A DNA stretch of 64,000 nt, taken from Acidobacteriota bacterium. Lineage in GTDB: Bacteria > Acidobacteriota > Terriglobia > Bryobacterales > Bryobacteraceae. The stretch covers positions 1-64,000 of the forward strand of contig JACQZR010000007.1 of NCBI GenBank assembly GCA_016213775.1, in the 5' to 3' direction. Position 1 is the first letter of the stretch, and each line of letters begins with the position of its first letter. Both the position numbers and the translations under genes were made by a program. Of the stretch, positions 48,192 to 56,455 are shown in pieces. The notes below the pieces were generated by a model that searched no databases, was not told the origin of the DNA, and was given only the letters and a program-made list of their open reading frames with translations.

Positions 48192-49793
48192 ATGGCGACG
48201 GGGTTCGACGTATCGCGGCTCGAAGCGCTGCTGGAGTCCGCAAAACTGCTCCAAAGTTCCCTCGAACTCGAGCCGATCCTCAAGCATCTGCTGCGTACCG
48301 CCATGGGCCGGCTTCTGGCGCGCAAAGGCATGATCGCCGTACGCAAGGGCGACGGCAACCTCCGCGTGGAGCTCGCCCGCGGCGCCCCCACCCTCGTCGC
48401 CGCCAGCCTCTATTCCGAAGACGCCGCCCGCGAAGCAGGCATCGAAAAAATCTATGCAATCGGCGCCGATCCCCAACCCGTCGGCCTCCTCGGTCTGGGC
48501 GGCTTCGCTCTCGGCGCAAGATCCGAAGAAGAAGAGTTCCTCGAAGCCCTTCTCGGTGTCGCGGCTAGCGTCATCTCCAACGCCCAGGCCCATGAACAGG
48601 CTCGCACCGCCAACATGCTCCTGGACCAGCGCCTCCAGGAACTCCGCGCGCTTCTCGACCTCGGCCGCGGACTCGCCGCCACCCTTGATCCCGATGAAGT
48701 CGCCCAACTCGTCGGATTCACTCTCGCCGGACGCTGGGCCATCGGCAAATACGCGGTCGCCGCCTGGAAAGACTCACACGCCAACGTTATTCGTCAAAAG
48801 GGCCTCGACCTCGGTGACATTGAAGCGGCGAAAGCAAAGTATGCCAACCTAACGGAGCCCCAACTCACCGCCGAAGGTACCCTCGTTCTCCCGATCCGCT
48901 CTCAGGAAGCACTCATCGGAGTGGTTGTCTGCGGCCCGCGCATGCGCGGCATGAAGTATCGCGACGCCGACCTCGAGTTCGGCGCAGGACTCGCTGCCCA
49001 GGCCGCCGTCGCCATGGAAAACGCCTGGCACTTCAAGGACACTCTCGCCCGCCAGCAGATGGAAAAGGAACTCGCCCTGGCAGCTTCCATCCAACAGGAC
49101 CTCTTCCCCAAATCACTCCCCCCACTCGCCTCCCTGGAAATCGCGGCCAAGAACCGCCAGGCCAAACAGGTGGGAGGGGATTATTACGACGTTCTGCCAT
49201 TCGGCGGCACCTCGCCGAACGACACCCACATGCTCTGCGTCGCCGACATCTCCGGCAAGGGAATCTCGGCGGCCCTGCTCATGAGCATCATCCAGGCGAC
49301 TCTGCGCTCTCTGCTCAAACGCGAATCGTCCCTCCTCGAAATCGCCGGCACTGCCAACGACCTCCTCTACGCAACCACTCCACCCAACAAATACGCCACC
49401 GCCTTCCTTTGCGCCGTTGATCCTCCCACTGGCCAGTGCCGCTTTGTTAACTGCGGCCACAACGCCGCCGTCCTCCTTCGTGCCAGCGGCGAAGTGGAAC
49501 TCCTGGATGGCCCAGGGCTCGCCCTCGGGCTTTTCCCCATGAAGACGCACGCCGAAAAAGCCTTCGCCCTCCAGTCCGGGGATGTTCTCGCAATCTACAG
49601 CGACGGCGTCAGCGAAGCCCAGAACATCGTAGACGAACAGTTTGAAATCGACCGTCTCACCGCCGTCCTCAAAGAGCACCACCTCGCGCCATCGTCCGAG
49701 ATCGTCGACCACATGTTCGCCGCCATCGATGCCTTCGCCGGCGAAGCCCCGCAATTCGACGACATCACACTCATGATCATCAAACGGCAATAA
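48192..49793 (+). CDS. GAF-domain SpoIIE/RsbU-type protein phosphatase
   Basis: 533 residues, soluble. Residues ~1-130 and ~140-300 look like two GAF-like sensory modules (RLLARKGMIAVRKGDGNL, RALLDLGRGLAATLDPDEVAQL; shown in part). A helical linker with the SpoIIE entry motif LAASIQQDLFPKSLPPL leads to the PP2C-type domain. All metal-site motifs are present: QVGGDYYDVLPFGG, CVADISGKGISAALLM, YSDGVSEA and QFDDITLMII. It should dephosphorylate a STAS anti-anti-sigma factor such as the one at 54635. First of a five-gene operon, 13 bases from the next gene. Confidence 0.88.
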   Translation: MATGFDVSRLEALLESAKLLQSSLELEPILKHLLRTAMGRLLARKGMIAVRKGDGNLRVELARGAPTLVAASLYSEDAAREAGIEKIYAIGADPQPVGLLGLGGFALGARSEEEEFLEALLGVAASVISNAQAHEQARTANMLLDQRLQELRALLDLGRGLAATLDPDEVAQLVGFTLAGRWAIGKYAVAAWKDSHANVIRQKGLDLGDIEAAKAKYANLTEPQLTAEGTLVLPIRSQEALIGVVVCGPRMRGMKYRDADLEFGAGLAAQAAVAMENAWHFKDTLARQQMEKELALAASIQQDLFPKSLPPLASLEIAAKNRQAKQVGGDYYDVLPFGGTSPNDTHMLCVADISGKGISAALLMSIIQATLRSLLKRESSLLEIAGTANDLLYATTPPNKYATAFLCAVDPPTGQCRFVNCGHNAAVLLRASGEVELLDGPGLALGLFPMKTHAEKAFALQSGDVLAIYSDGVSEAQNIVDEQFEIDRLTAVLKEHHLAPSSEIVDHMFAAIDAFAGEAPQFDDITLMIIKRQ

Positions 49794-49806
49794 AATAAGG
49801 AAACAC

Positions 49807-52269
49807 ATGCGGGCTCGAATCATCGAACGCCTTCTCTGGGACAAGCGGCTCAGCCCGCGCATGGAGATCGTGTGGTTCGCCCTTGTCGTCCTCGCGCCAC
49901 TCGCCCTGGTGGCCGCCGTGGAGATGCAGCTCCGTATTCTGGATGAGGTCCCCGCGCGCGCCACTGTCCCATCCTCACTGCTCAGCGATCGCACCCACGC
50001 CCTCGCCAGGGAAAATGGGATCGACGCGCGAGGCTGGGACGAGGCCATCCGCGTCGCCTCCAATCCCGAAGATTCCCCCAGCAGCGAGACCTACCGCTAC
50101 CTCATCTCGCGCGGCGAGTCCGGACGCCGGCTGCTTGCCGAGGAAGGCATTTGGTCGCGGCTCCATGTCCGCCTCTCCGAGCCCGAAGGCAACCAATCCG
50201 TGGAGGCGTGGTTCTCCCCCACCGGCCGGCTCACCGGCTATCGCGTCAAGCTCGCATCTCACGCCGAAACCAAAGCGCTTCCGGAAGAGGACGCAAGAAA
50301 CCTCGCCACAGCCCGCCTTCAGCAGATGATGCGTGATTGGCCCTACCTCGCCTCGCCCGGCGACATCTCCCACGCCAGGTCCGATGACGATCAGTCCCAC
50401 GTCTTCCGCTGGAAGCTCCAGGCCCGCGACTTTCCGGAACTGCGCGGTCAAGCTGTCGTTCGCATCCACGAACGCCAAGTCACGCAATCTTCCGTCAACC
50501 TCTTTCTCTCTGACGCCGCGCGCCGCGACTTCGGCGAAAAGATGAACCGTGGCAAATACCGCTCCGCCTTCATCATCTTCGGCGCGGTCCTCGCCATTTA
50601 CACCTTTGTCCGTTACTTCAAACGCCGCACCCAGCGCGAAGTGTCGCGCCAGCGCATGCTCCTGGTCGCCATCATCATCGGCTGCTTCCTCCTCGGCGAG
50701 ATCTACCTCGAATCGAGCGACATATTCAAGTTCAACACCGGCGAAATCGCCATCCCGAAGGCAGTGCTTTTCGGCGTCGCCGCGCTGCTCACCTTCGCTG
50801 CCGGCCTCCTCGCGGGCCTTTCCTACAGCGCCACCGAAGGAGACCTCCGCGAGATTGACTCGCGGCGCATCACCTCGCTCGATGGACTGCTCGCCGGCAA
50901 GCTCGTCTCTCGCAACGTCGGCCGCAGCATCGTGCTCGGCACCGTCCTGATGGCCTGGGCGGCGCTGCTCTACAACATCATCTATTGGCTTGGTCACTCC
51001 CAGTATCCCGGCAGCGAAAGCCTATACAACTCGTTCGGAACGATCTACTCGCGCCTGCCTTGGGTATCGCTCCTGCTCTCGGCAGGCTCAGCAGCGATCT
51101 TCCTTCCACTCGCCAGCGTCTTTGCCCCCTCCGCCTTGATATGGCGCAAAATCCGCCGCCCGTACCTCATCTACATCCTCCTGGTGATCGCCTCCATTAT
51201 CCCGGTGGTCATGCTCTCTCGTGAGCCCTTCCATCTGCCAATGCGAATCGTACTGGCCTCCGTGCTGGCCGCCGGTTTCCTCGCTTCGTTCCTCTTTGTG
51301 GACATGCTCACGACGATGGTCTTCTACGCGGAGTTCACCCTCTTCAACCAACTCGCAACTCTCAGCGTCACCGGACCGGCATGGAAGGAACACGAATTCC
51401 TCACGATCTTCGTAGCCGTCCTCATCGTTGCCATCGCCACGATCTGTGCTTTCGCCGGACGCGCAGTCGACGAACACGCCGTGCGGCCGGCTTACGCGCG
51501 GGAAATTCACGAACGCCAGCAACTGGAATCCGAAGTGGAGGCCGCCCGCGAAGCCCAACAGCGGCTGCTCCCAACCGGCGCTCCTCCCCTGCCTGGTATC
51601 ACTGTCGCCGCATCCTGTCAGGCCGCCGCCTCCGTCAGCGGTGACTTCTACGATTTCTTCCTTGTCGGCAAATCGCGTCTCGGCATACTCATCTCAGACG
51701 GAGGAGGCAGCGGTCTTGCCACCGCTTTGATGATCGCCTTCGCCAAAGGCTTTCTTATGGAAAAGGCGCAGGCTGGCTGGAGCGCCGTGCAAACGCTCCG
51801 CGCACTCGAAGCGACTCTCGGTGAACAACTCGCTGGTGTCAGCACCGAAGGCCTGTTCTACGCCGTCGTTGATGCCGCGGAGGGCACCTGCCGTTACGCC
51901 CGCATCGGCGCGACGCCTGGCGTCTTCCTCGCCGGATCCAACGAACAACCCCACGAGATTCGCCATCAGAGCGACGTGGAGTTTTGGGAAGGCTACGCGC
52001 GTCTCACCTCCACCACCCGGCTCGTTCTATACACCAACGGCGTCTGCCGCCTGATCGGCGAACCTGACCGCGCCGCCACCAACCGCTGGCTCTCCAAACG
52101 CATCGGCAAGGCGTTCCACCAATCCGCCTTCGCCGTCCATGATTGGATCGTCAAAACCGTCTTCACCAAGCGCATCGGGCGCGGACGCCGCATTGCCGAA
52201 GAGGATGTCACCGTCCTCGTCATCAGCGTGGACAAACTGGAACCCGTGGCCGTGGAGCACGTCGCATGA
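49807..52269 (+). CDS. Membrane-bound SpoIIE-type phosphatase with degenerate active site
   Basis: 820 residues. An N-terminal helix (ALVVLAPLALVAAVEM), an extracytoplasmic domain of ~200 residues, then about ten membrane helices to residue ~555, then a SpoIIE-type domain (EAAREAQQRLLPTGAPPLPG). Compared with its neighbours, the metal motifs are altered: SGDFYDFF keeps its aspartate, the ADxSGKG motif reads ISDGGGSGLAT, YSDGV reads YTNGV (N744) and the final DD pair reads EEDVTVL. Activity may be lost, leaving a binding or regulatory role. Overlaps the next gene by ATGA. Confidence 0.8.
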   Translation: MRARIIERLLWDKRLSPRMEIVWFALVVLAPLALVAAVEMQLRILDEVPARATVPSSLLSDRTHALARENGIDARGWDEAIRVASNPEDSPSSETYRYLISRGESGRRLLAEEGIWSRLHVRLSEPEGNQSVEAWFSPTGRLTGYRVKLASHAETKALPEEDARNLATARLQQMMRDWPYLASPGDISHARSDDDQSHVFRWKLQARDFPELRGQAVVRIHERQVTQSSVNLFLSDAARRDFGEKMNRGKYRSAFIIFGAVLAIYTFVRYFKRRTQREVSRQRMLLVAIIIGCFLLGEIYLESSDIFKFNTGEIAIPKAVLFGVAALLTFAAGLLAGLSYSATEGDLREIDSRRITSLDGLLAGKLVSRNVGRSIVLGTVLMAWAALLYNIIYWLGHSQYPGSESLYNSFGTIYSRLPWVSLLLSAGSAAIFLPLASVFAPSALIWRKIRRPYLIYILLVIASIIPVVMLSREPFHLPMRIVLASVLAAGFLASFLFVDMLTTMVFYAEFTLFNQLATLSVTGPAWKEHEFLTIFVAVLIVAIATICAFAGRAVDEHAVRPAYAREIHERQQLESEVEAAREAQQRLLPTGAPPLPGITVAASCQAAASVSGDFYDFFLVGKSRLGILISDGGGSGLATALMIAFAKGFLMEKAQAGWSAVQTLRALEATLGEQLAGVSTEGLFYAVVDAAEGTCRYARIGATPGVFLAGSNEQPHEIRHQSDVEFWEGYARLTSTTRLVLYTNGVCRLIGEPDRAATNRWLSKRIGKAFHQSAFAVHDWIVKTVFTKRIGRGRRIAEEDVTVLVISVDKLEPVAVEHVA

Positions 52270-54614
52270 CCATCCGCTCCTCCCTCGCATTCGCCGCCGC
52301 ACTGGCCGGCCTCGCCCTCTTCTTCACCCTCGCCCCTAAGGCCTTCCAGGAGCGCACCGCCAAACTCCGCCTCGACCATCCCTTGATGCGCCAATCCACC
52401 TCCGAGCTTGTCAAGGATCTCTGGAACACCGACGTCTCCAAGTGGGATGTCAGGCCCGAACCCTCTCTCCGCTACCGTTACTCCCTCCGCATGTGGCAGG
52501 AGCGCTACGCCTCTACCGAGCTCGACCACATCCTCTCCGCCGACTCCGTCAAACTCACCTTCACCGATCCCGCCAAACGCCGCGACTTTGTCATCGTCAT
52601 CTCCGGCAACGGCCGCATCGCCGAGGTCGAAGCCAGGATCAGGCGAGGGGGCCGCAAAAACGATCCTGCCGAAGCCTCCCCCGCTTCAGACACCATCGCA
52701 GCCAAAGCTTTCACACTCCTCGCCGGTCCATACGCAGCCAGCTTTCATCCGGAAGCCAAAGACATGGACGAAGACGAAAAACCCGGATCAAAGCCCTCTA
52801 CCTCAAGTGCAAGGGAATACCGTTGGCGCGCCGGATCCTCCCAGCGCTCCCTTGATTGGGACCTCCAGGTTCGCGTCGAGAGCGACGGCCTCCGCTACGC
52901 CCGCCTCACTCCGCAGATTGACGATCAAGCCCGGCGCGAACTCCTACTCCCTGTCGGCACTCTCGGCGATACTGCCCTTGTTGTCATCGGCGTCGCCTAC
53001 GGCACTGGAGCAACCATCGCCGGCATCCTCTTCGTCTTCGCCTGGATGCGGCGCATGGTGGACAAGCGTGCCTTCTACACCGCCTCCGGGCTGATGTTCG
53101 CCGCTGGAATCGTCACCCACTATCTCAGCTCTAACGGCGGTTTCTGGGTTCCTGTTGTCTACGCTCTTTTGTGTCTCCTATTCGGCGCTTCCATCGCCGT
53201 CGGACAGGTTTCCGCCCGCGAAACCGAATGGTCCGCCTGGCGCGATATGTGCCTTCTACTGGGCCGCAAATTCCGTGCTCGAGGAATCTACCAAAGCCTC
53301 GCCTGGGGCGCGCTATGGGGCGGAACGCTCGCGGCCATCCCCGTCGTAGTCCGTGGATCGGGCTTCTTCCCCGATGTCCACTTCGGCGTCCTCGGATGGC
53401 TTCTGCAAATCCTCCACCGTGTTCCTGCAATCTCCTACCTGGAGGGCATTTACGACACCAGAATCCTCGCCCTCTTCGGCATTCTGCTTCCGTGGATCAC
53501 TCAGCGCATCGGCGTACGTTGGATCAGCATCGCTGTCTTCTTCCCACTCTCGGTGGCCCTGGGTTTCTACAGCACCCCGTTCGTCTCCGGCCATCAGGGC
53601 GCGCTAGCCTGCTCCGTCCTCACCACCGCGGTCTATCTCGGCATCTATCTCCGCCTCGGATTGCTCGCCACGCTCGCCGCCGCGCTCTCCAGCGAATGCC
53701 TCCTGCTTTCCGCCCTATTTCGCAACAGCCTCAGCCCGCACCTCCAGCAGCACGGTACGTGGCTCCTATTGGCGATGGCCGCGGCCCTCACCGCCGTCTT
53801 CATCGGAATGCGCTTCAGCGTCGAGATGGAGCCGGTGGACCGCATGGCGTCGCGATTCCTTTCCCAACGCGAACGCCTCAAAGCCGAGTTTTCCATGGCG
53901 CAGCAAGCACAGCAGCGCCTACTTCCTCCCCAACCGCCGTCCCTGCCCGGATTCGCCATCGCCACCGCCTGCCAGCCCGCCAGGGAGGTCGGTGGCGATC
54001 TCTTCGACTTCTTCCGCCTCGCCGACGGCCGCTTCGGATTCTGTGTCGCCGACGTCTCCGGCAAAGGACTCCCCGCCGCCCTCTACATGACGCTTACCAA
54101 GGGTCTCCTCGCCGCCGCGTCCCCTGAATCACCCGGTCTCGCTGACCTCGCACGCCGCGTCAACCGCCACCTCCACGTGGCCTGCAAGCGCAAAATGTTC
54201 GTCACCGCCGTGATGGCCGCCGTCGACTCCGATACCCGCGCCCTTGAATACCTGCGGGCGGGCCATAATCCAGCGCTGCTCCTGGAAAAGTCCACCGGCA
54301 AGGCGCGCTATCTCACCACTCCCGGAGTCGGTCTTGGTCTCGCCGGCCCTGCGCTCTTCGACCGCGCCGCCAAAACCGGCCAATTCCCACTTGCCTCCGG
54401 TGACGTGCTCGTCTTCTACTCCGACGGCGTAACGGAAGCAATGAACGAAAAGCTCGAATTATATGGCGAGGAACGCTTCCAGCAGGTGGTGGAGCGCATC
54501 GGAAATAAACCCGCCGCGCACATCCTCGAGGCCATTCGCAAGGACCTCGCCGCGTTTACCGGTACCGAACCACCGCACGATGATATTACTCTATTGGTAT
54601 TACAGACAATCTGA
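52266..54614 (+). CDS. Membrane-bound SpoIIE-type protein phosphatase
   Basis: 782 residues from the ATG at 52266. Same architecture as the preceding gene: N-terminal anchor, extracytoplasmic domain (~30-230), multiple membrane helices (~240-530) and a SpoIIE PP2C domain. Here all catalytic motifs are intact: REVGGDLFDFF, CVADVSGKGLPAALYM, FYSDGVTEA and PHDDITLLVL. The entry motif MAQQAQQRLLPPQPPSLPG is also normal. It probably converts an external signal into dephosphorylation of the STAS protein encoded 20 bases downstream. The two membrane phosphatases appear to be diverged duplicates. Confidence 0.87.
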   Translation: MTIRSSLAFAAALAGLALFFTLAPKAFQERTAKLRLDHPLMRQSTSELVKDLWNTDVSKWDVRPEPSLRYRYSLRMWQERYASTELDHILSADSVKLTFTDPAKRRDFVIVISGNGRIAEVEARIRRGGRKNDPAEASPASDTIAAKAFTLLAGPYAASFHPEAKDMDEDEKPGSKPSTSSAREYRWRAGSSQRSLDWDLQVRVESDGLRYARLTPQIDDQARRELLLPVGTLGDTALVVIGVAYGTGATIAGILFVFAWMRRMVDKRAFYTASGLMFAAGIVTHYLSSNGGFWVPVVYALLCLLFGASIAVGQVSARETEWSAWRDMCLLLGRKFRARGIYQSLAWGALWGGTLAAIPVVVRGSGFFPDVHFGVLGWLLQILHRVPAISYLEGIYDTRILALFGILLPWITQRIGVRWISIAVFFPLSVALGFYSTPFVSGHQGALACSVLTTAVYLGIYLRLGLLATLAAALSSECLLLSALFRNSLSPHLQQHGTWLLLAMAAALTAVFIGMRFSVEMEPVDRMASRFLSQRERLKAEFSMAQQAQQRLLPPQPPSLPGFAIATACQPAREVGGDLFDFFRLADGRFGFCVADVSGKGLPAALYMTLTKGLLAAASPESPGLADLARRVNRHLHVACKRKMFVTAVMAAVDSDTRALEYLRAGHNPALLLEKSTGKARYLTTPGVGLGLAGPALFDRAAKTGQFPLASGDVLVFYSDGVTEAMNEKLELYGEERFQQVVERIGNKPAAHILEAIRKDLAAFTGTEPPHDDITLLVLQTI

Positions 54615-54634
54615 AACGAACGTAGGAGGAGTGT

Positions 54635-54997
54635 TTGGCTAGTTCATTTTCCGTTCATGCAAGCGAGATAGCGGGTATCGGCATCCTCGCGCTCGACGGT
54701 TTTCTTGATGCGCACACCGCGCCCCAATTCGATGAGGCCATTCAAAAGGAGCTCAACGCAGGCCGCCGCAATCTCGTCGTCAACTGCGAGAAGCTCACTT
54801 ACATCTCCTCCGCGGGTCTCGGTGTCTTCATGAGTTTCATCGAGGAAATCCGCGATGCCGGCGGCGACATTCGCATTTGTGGCGTCGTCCCCAAGGTGCT
54901 TCAGGTATTCGAGATCCTTGGCTTCCAAACCCTCTTCGACATCGTCTCCGATGTGCCCACCGCGGTCGCCCGCTTCCAGCAAGGCGGTCAAGGATAA
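54635..54997 (+). CDS. STAS-domain anti-anti-sigma factor
   Basis: 120 residues from a TTG, supported by GTAGGAGGAGTG just upstream. A single SpoIIAA/RsbV-like STAS domain; the phosphorylatable serine lies in LTYISSAGLGVFM (S58/S59, the second matching the usual site). Dephosphorylated by one or more of the three phosphatases, it would bind the RsbW-like kinase encoded three bases downstream and release its partner. Confidence 0.9.
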   Translation: MASSFSVHASEIAGIGILALDGFLDAHTAPQFDEAIQKELNAGRRNLVVNCEKLTYISSAGLGVFMSFIEEIRDAGGDIRICGVVPKVLQVFEILGFQTLFDIVSDVPTAVARFQQGGQG

Positions 54998-55000
54998 GCC

Positions 55001-55432
55001 ATGCCCAACTTCGAGCGGAAATTCCTGCTGCACGTCCCGTCTTCCACCGAGAACCTCGCCCTCATCCGCGACTTTGTTGCCGCCATCGGCAAGCAGGCCG
55101 GTCTCGCCGAGACCGAATTGTCCATGATCGAACTCGCCGTGGATGAAGCCTGCGCCAACGTCATCGAACATGCCTATGGCAGTGATCAGACCAAAGAAGT
55201 TATCGTCCGCGCCATCCTCGACAACGACACGATCACCATCGAAGTCATCGACACTGGCAAAGGGTTCGATCCCGGCTCCGTCGAGCAAAAGGACCTCAAA
55301 CGTCTCGTCGAAGAGCGCCGCAGCGGCGGCCTCGGCATGCGCATGATGAAACTGGTCATGGACGAAGTCCATTACCAGATCGTACCCGGCGAGCGCAACG
55401 AACTGCGCATGATCAAACGGCTGAAGCGCTAG
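55001..55432 (+). CDS. RsbW-like serine kinase / anti-sigma factor
   Basis: 143 residues of the GHKL ATP-binding fold. N box ELAVDEACANVIEHAYG, G1 box VIDTGKGFDPG and G2 box RSGGLGMRMM are complete. RsbW relatives phosphorylate STAS proteins and sequester a sigma factor or another output protein. No cognate sigma-B-type factor is in the window, so the output partner is unknown. The stop overlaps that of the convergent msrP gene by four bases. Confidence 0.9.
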   Translation: MPNFERKFLLHVPSSTENLALIRDFVAAIGKQAGLAETELSMIELAVDEACANVIEHAYGSDQTKEVIVRAILDNDTITIEVIDTGKGFDPGSVEQKDLKRLVEERRSGGLGMRMMKLVMDEVHYQIVPGERNELRMIKRLKR

Positions 55433-56358
55433 AACTCTTTCCCGTCATACAACGAAGCCACTTCCTGGTAGCCGTTGTACATCAGGGTCTTGCGCCGCTC
55501 CATCGTCGGAATCACCTTCTCAAACGACTGCGACCAACGCGGATGTGATCTGGTAGGATTCACGTTCGAGTAGAACCCGTACTCGGACGACTGTAACTGA
55601 TGCCAGAAAGTCTCCGGCTGGCTCTTCAGGAATTCGATCTTCACAATCGACTTGCCACCCTTGTACCCGTACTTCCACGGGACGATAATGCGGATCGGCG
55701 CGCCGTTCTGTTTCGGCAGCGGCTTGCCGTACATGCCTGTCACCACCATCGCCAGCGGATGCATCGCCTCGTCCATCCGGAGCCCCTCCTGATACGGCCA
55801 CGGATACCACGGCGTCCGCACCATCCCCGGCATCTCCTTTGGCTTCTTCGCTGTCGTGAAGCGGATAAACTTCGCGTCCGATTTCGGCCCCGCCGCCTTC
55901 ACGAGATTCGCCAGCGGAAACCCGGTCCACGGCACCGCCATCGACCAAGCCTCCACACACCGGAACCGGTACAGGCGTTCCTCGAGCGGGAACTGCTTCA
56001 GGATGTCATCAATGTCCCAGACTTTGGGCTTGTCCACCAGTCCGGTGATCTCCACCTGCCACGGAGAGATCGTGAACCTCTGCGCCAGTTCCTTTGGCGC
56101 GTACTTGTCCTGCGGATCGAACTCATAGAAGTTGTTGTACCCGGTAGCCGCCGCCTCTTCCGTCACGGGCCGGTCCAGCGTATAAGACCCGTTCTTCTTG
56201 GCTGGATAGAGCCCCTTCGGATCCACCGCCGCCGAAGCCAGTGCCTCAGCCCCAAGGAACCCCGCGCCCAGCAGCAATTCCCGTCGATTCAAATAATGCT
56301 TTTCAGGGGTCGCGTCCCGTTCGGCGATCTCCCAGCGTTTCGGAATTCGGATCAGCAT
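55429..56358 (-). CDS. msrP: Protein-methionine-sulfoxide reductase catalytic subunit MsrP
   Basis: 309 residues of the YedY/MsrP molybdoenzyme. A twin-arginine signal is present (LNRRELLLGAGFLG, residues ~23-36), so the folded enzyme is exported with molybdopterin. The molybdenum-ligating cysteine is in YRFRCVEAWSM (near residue 134). NNFYEFDPQDKYAP and FWHQLQSSEYGFYSNVNP are family signatures. It repairs oxidised periplasmic proteins. The heme-binding membrane partner MsrQ is not adjacent, unlike many proteobacterial operons. Confidence 0.95.
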   Translation of the reverse strand: MLIRIPKRWEIAERDATPEKHYLNRRELLLGAGFLGAEALASAAVDPKGLYPAKKNGSYTLDRPVTEEAAATGYNNFYEFDPQDKYAPKELAQRFTISPWQVEITGLVDKPKVWDIDDILKQFPLEERLYRFRCVEAWSMAVPWTGFPLANLVKAAGPKSDAKFIRFTTAKKPKEMPGMVRTPWYPWPYQEGLRMDEAMHPLAMVVTGMYGKPLPKQNGAPIRIIVPWKYGYKGGKSIVKIEFLKSQPETFWHQLQSSEYGFYSNVNPTRSHPRWSQSFEKVIPTMERRKTLMYNGYQEVASLYDGKEF

Positions 56359-56455
56359 GCTCAGCTTCCTCTCTGCCTGAATGGACTGATGCTTTCATCC
56401 TATCTCATCCCTGCTCTGCTATATGCAGATACGAAGCCTGGCTATTCCCGGATTC

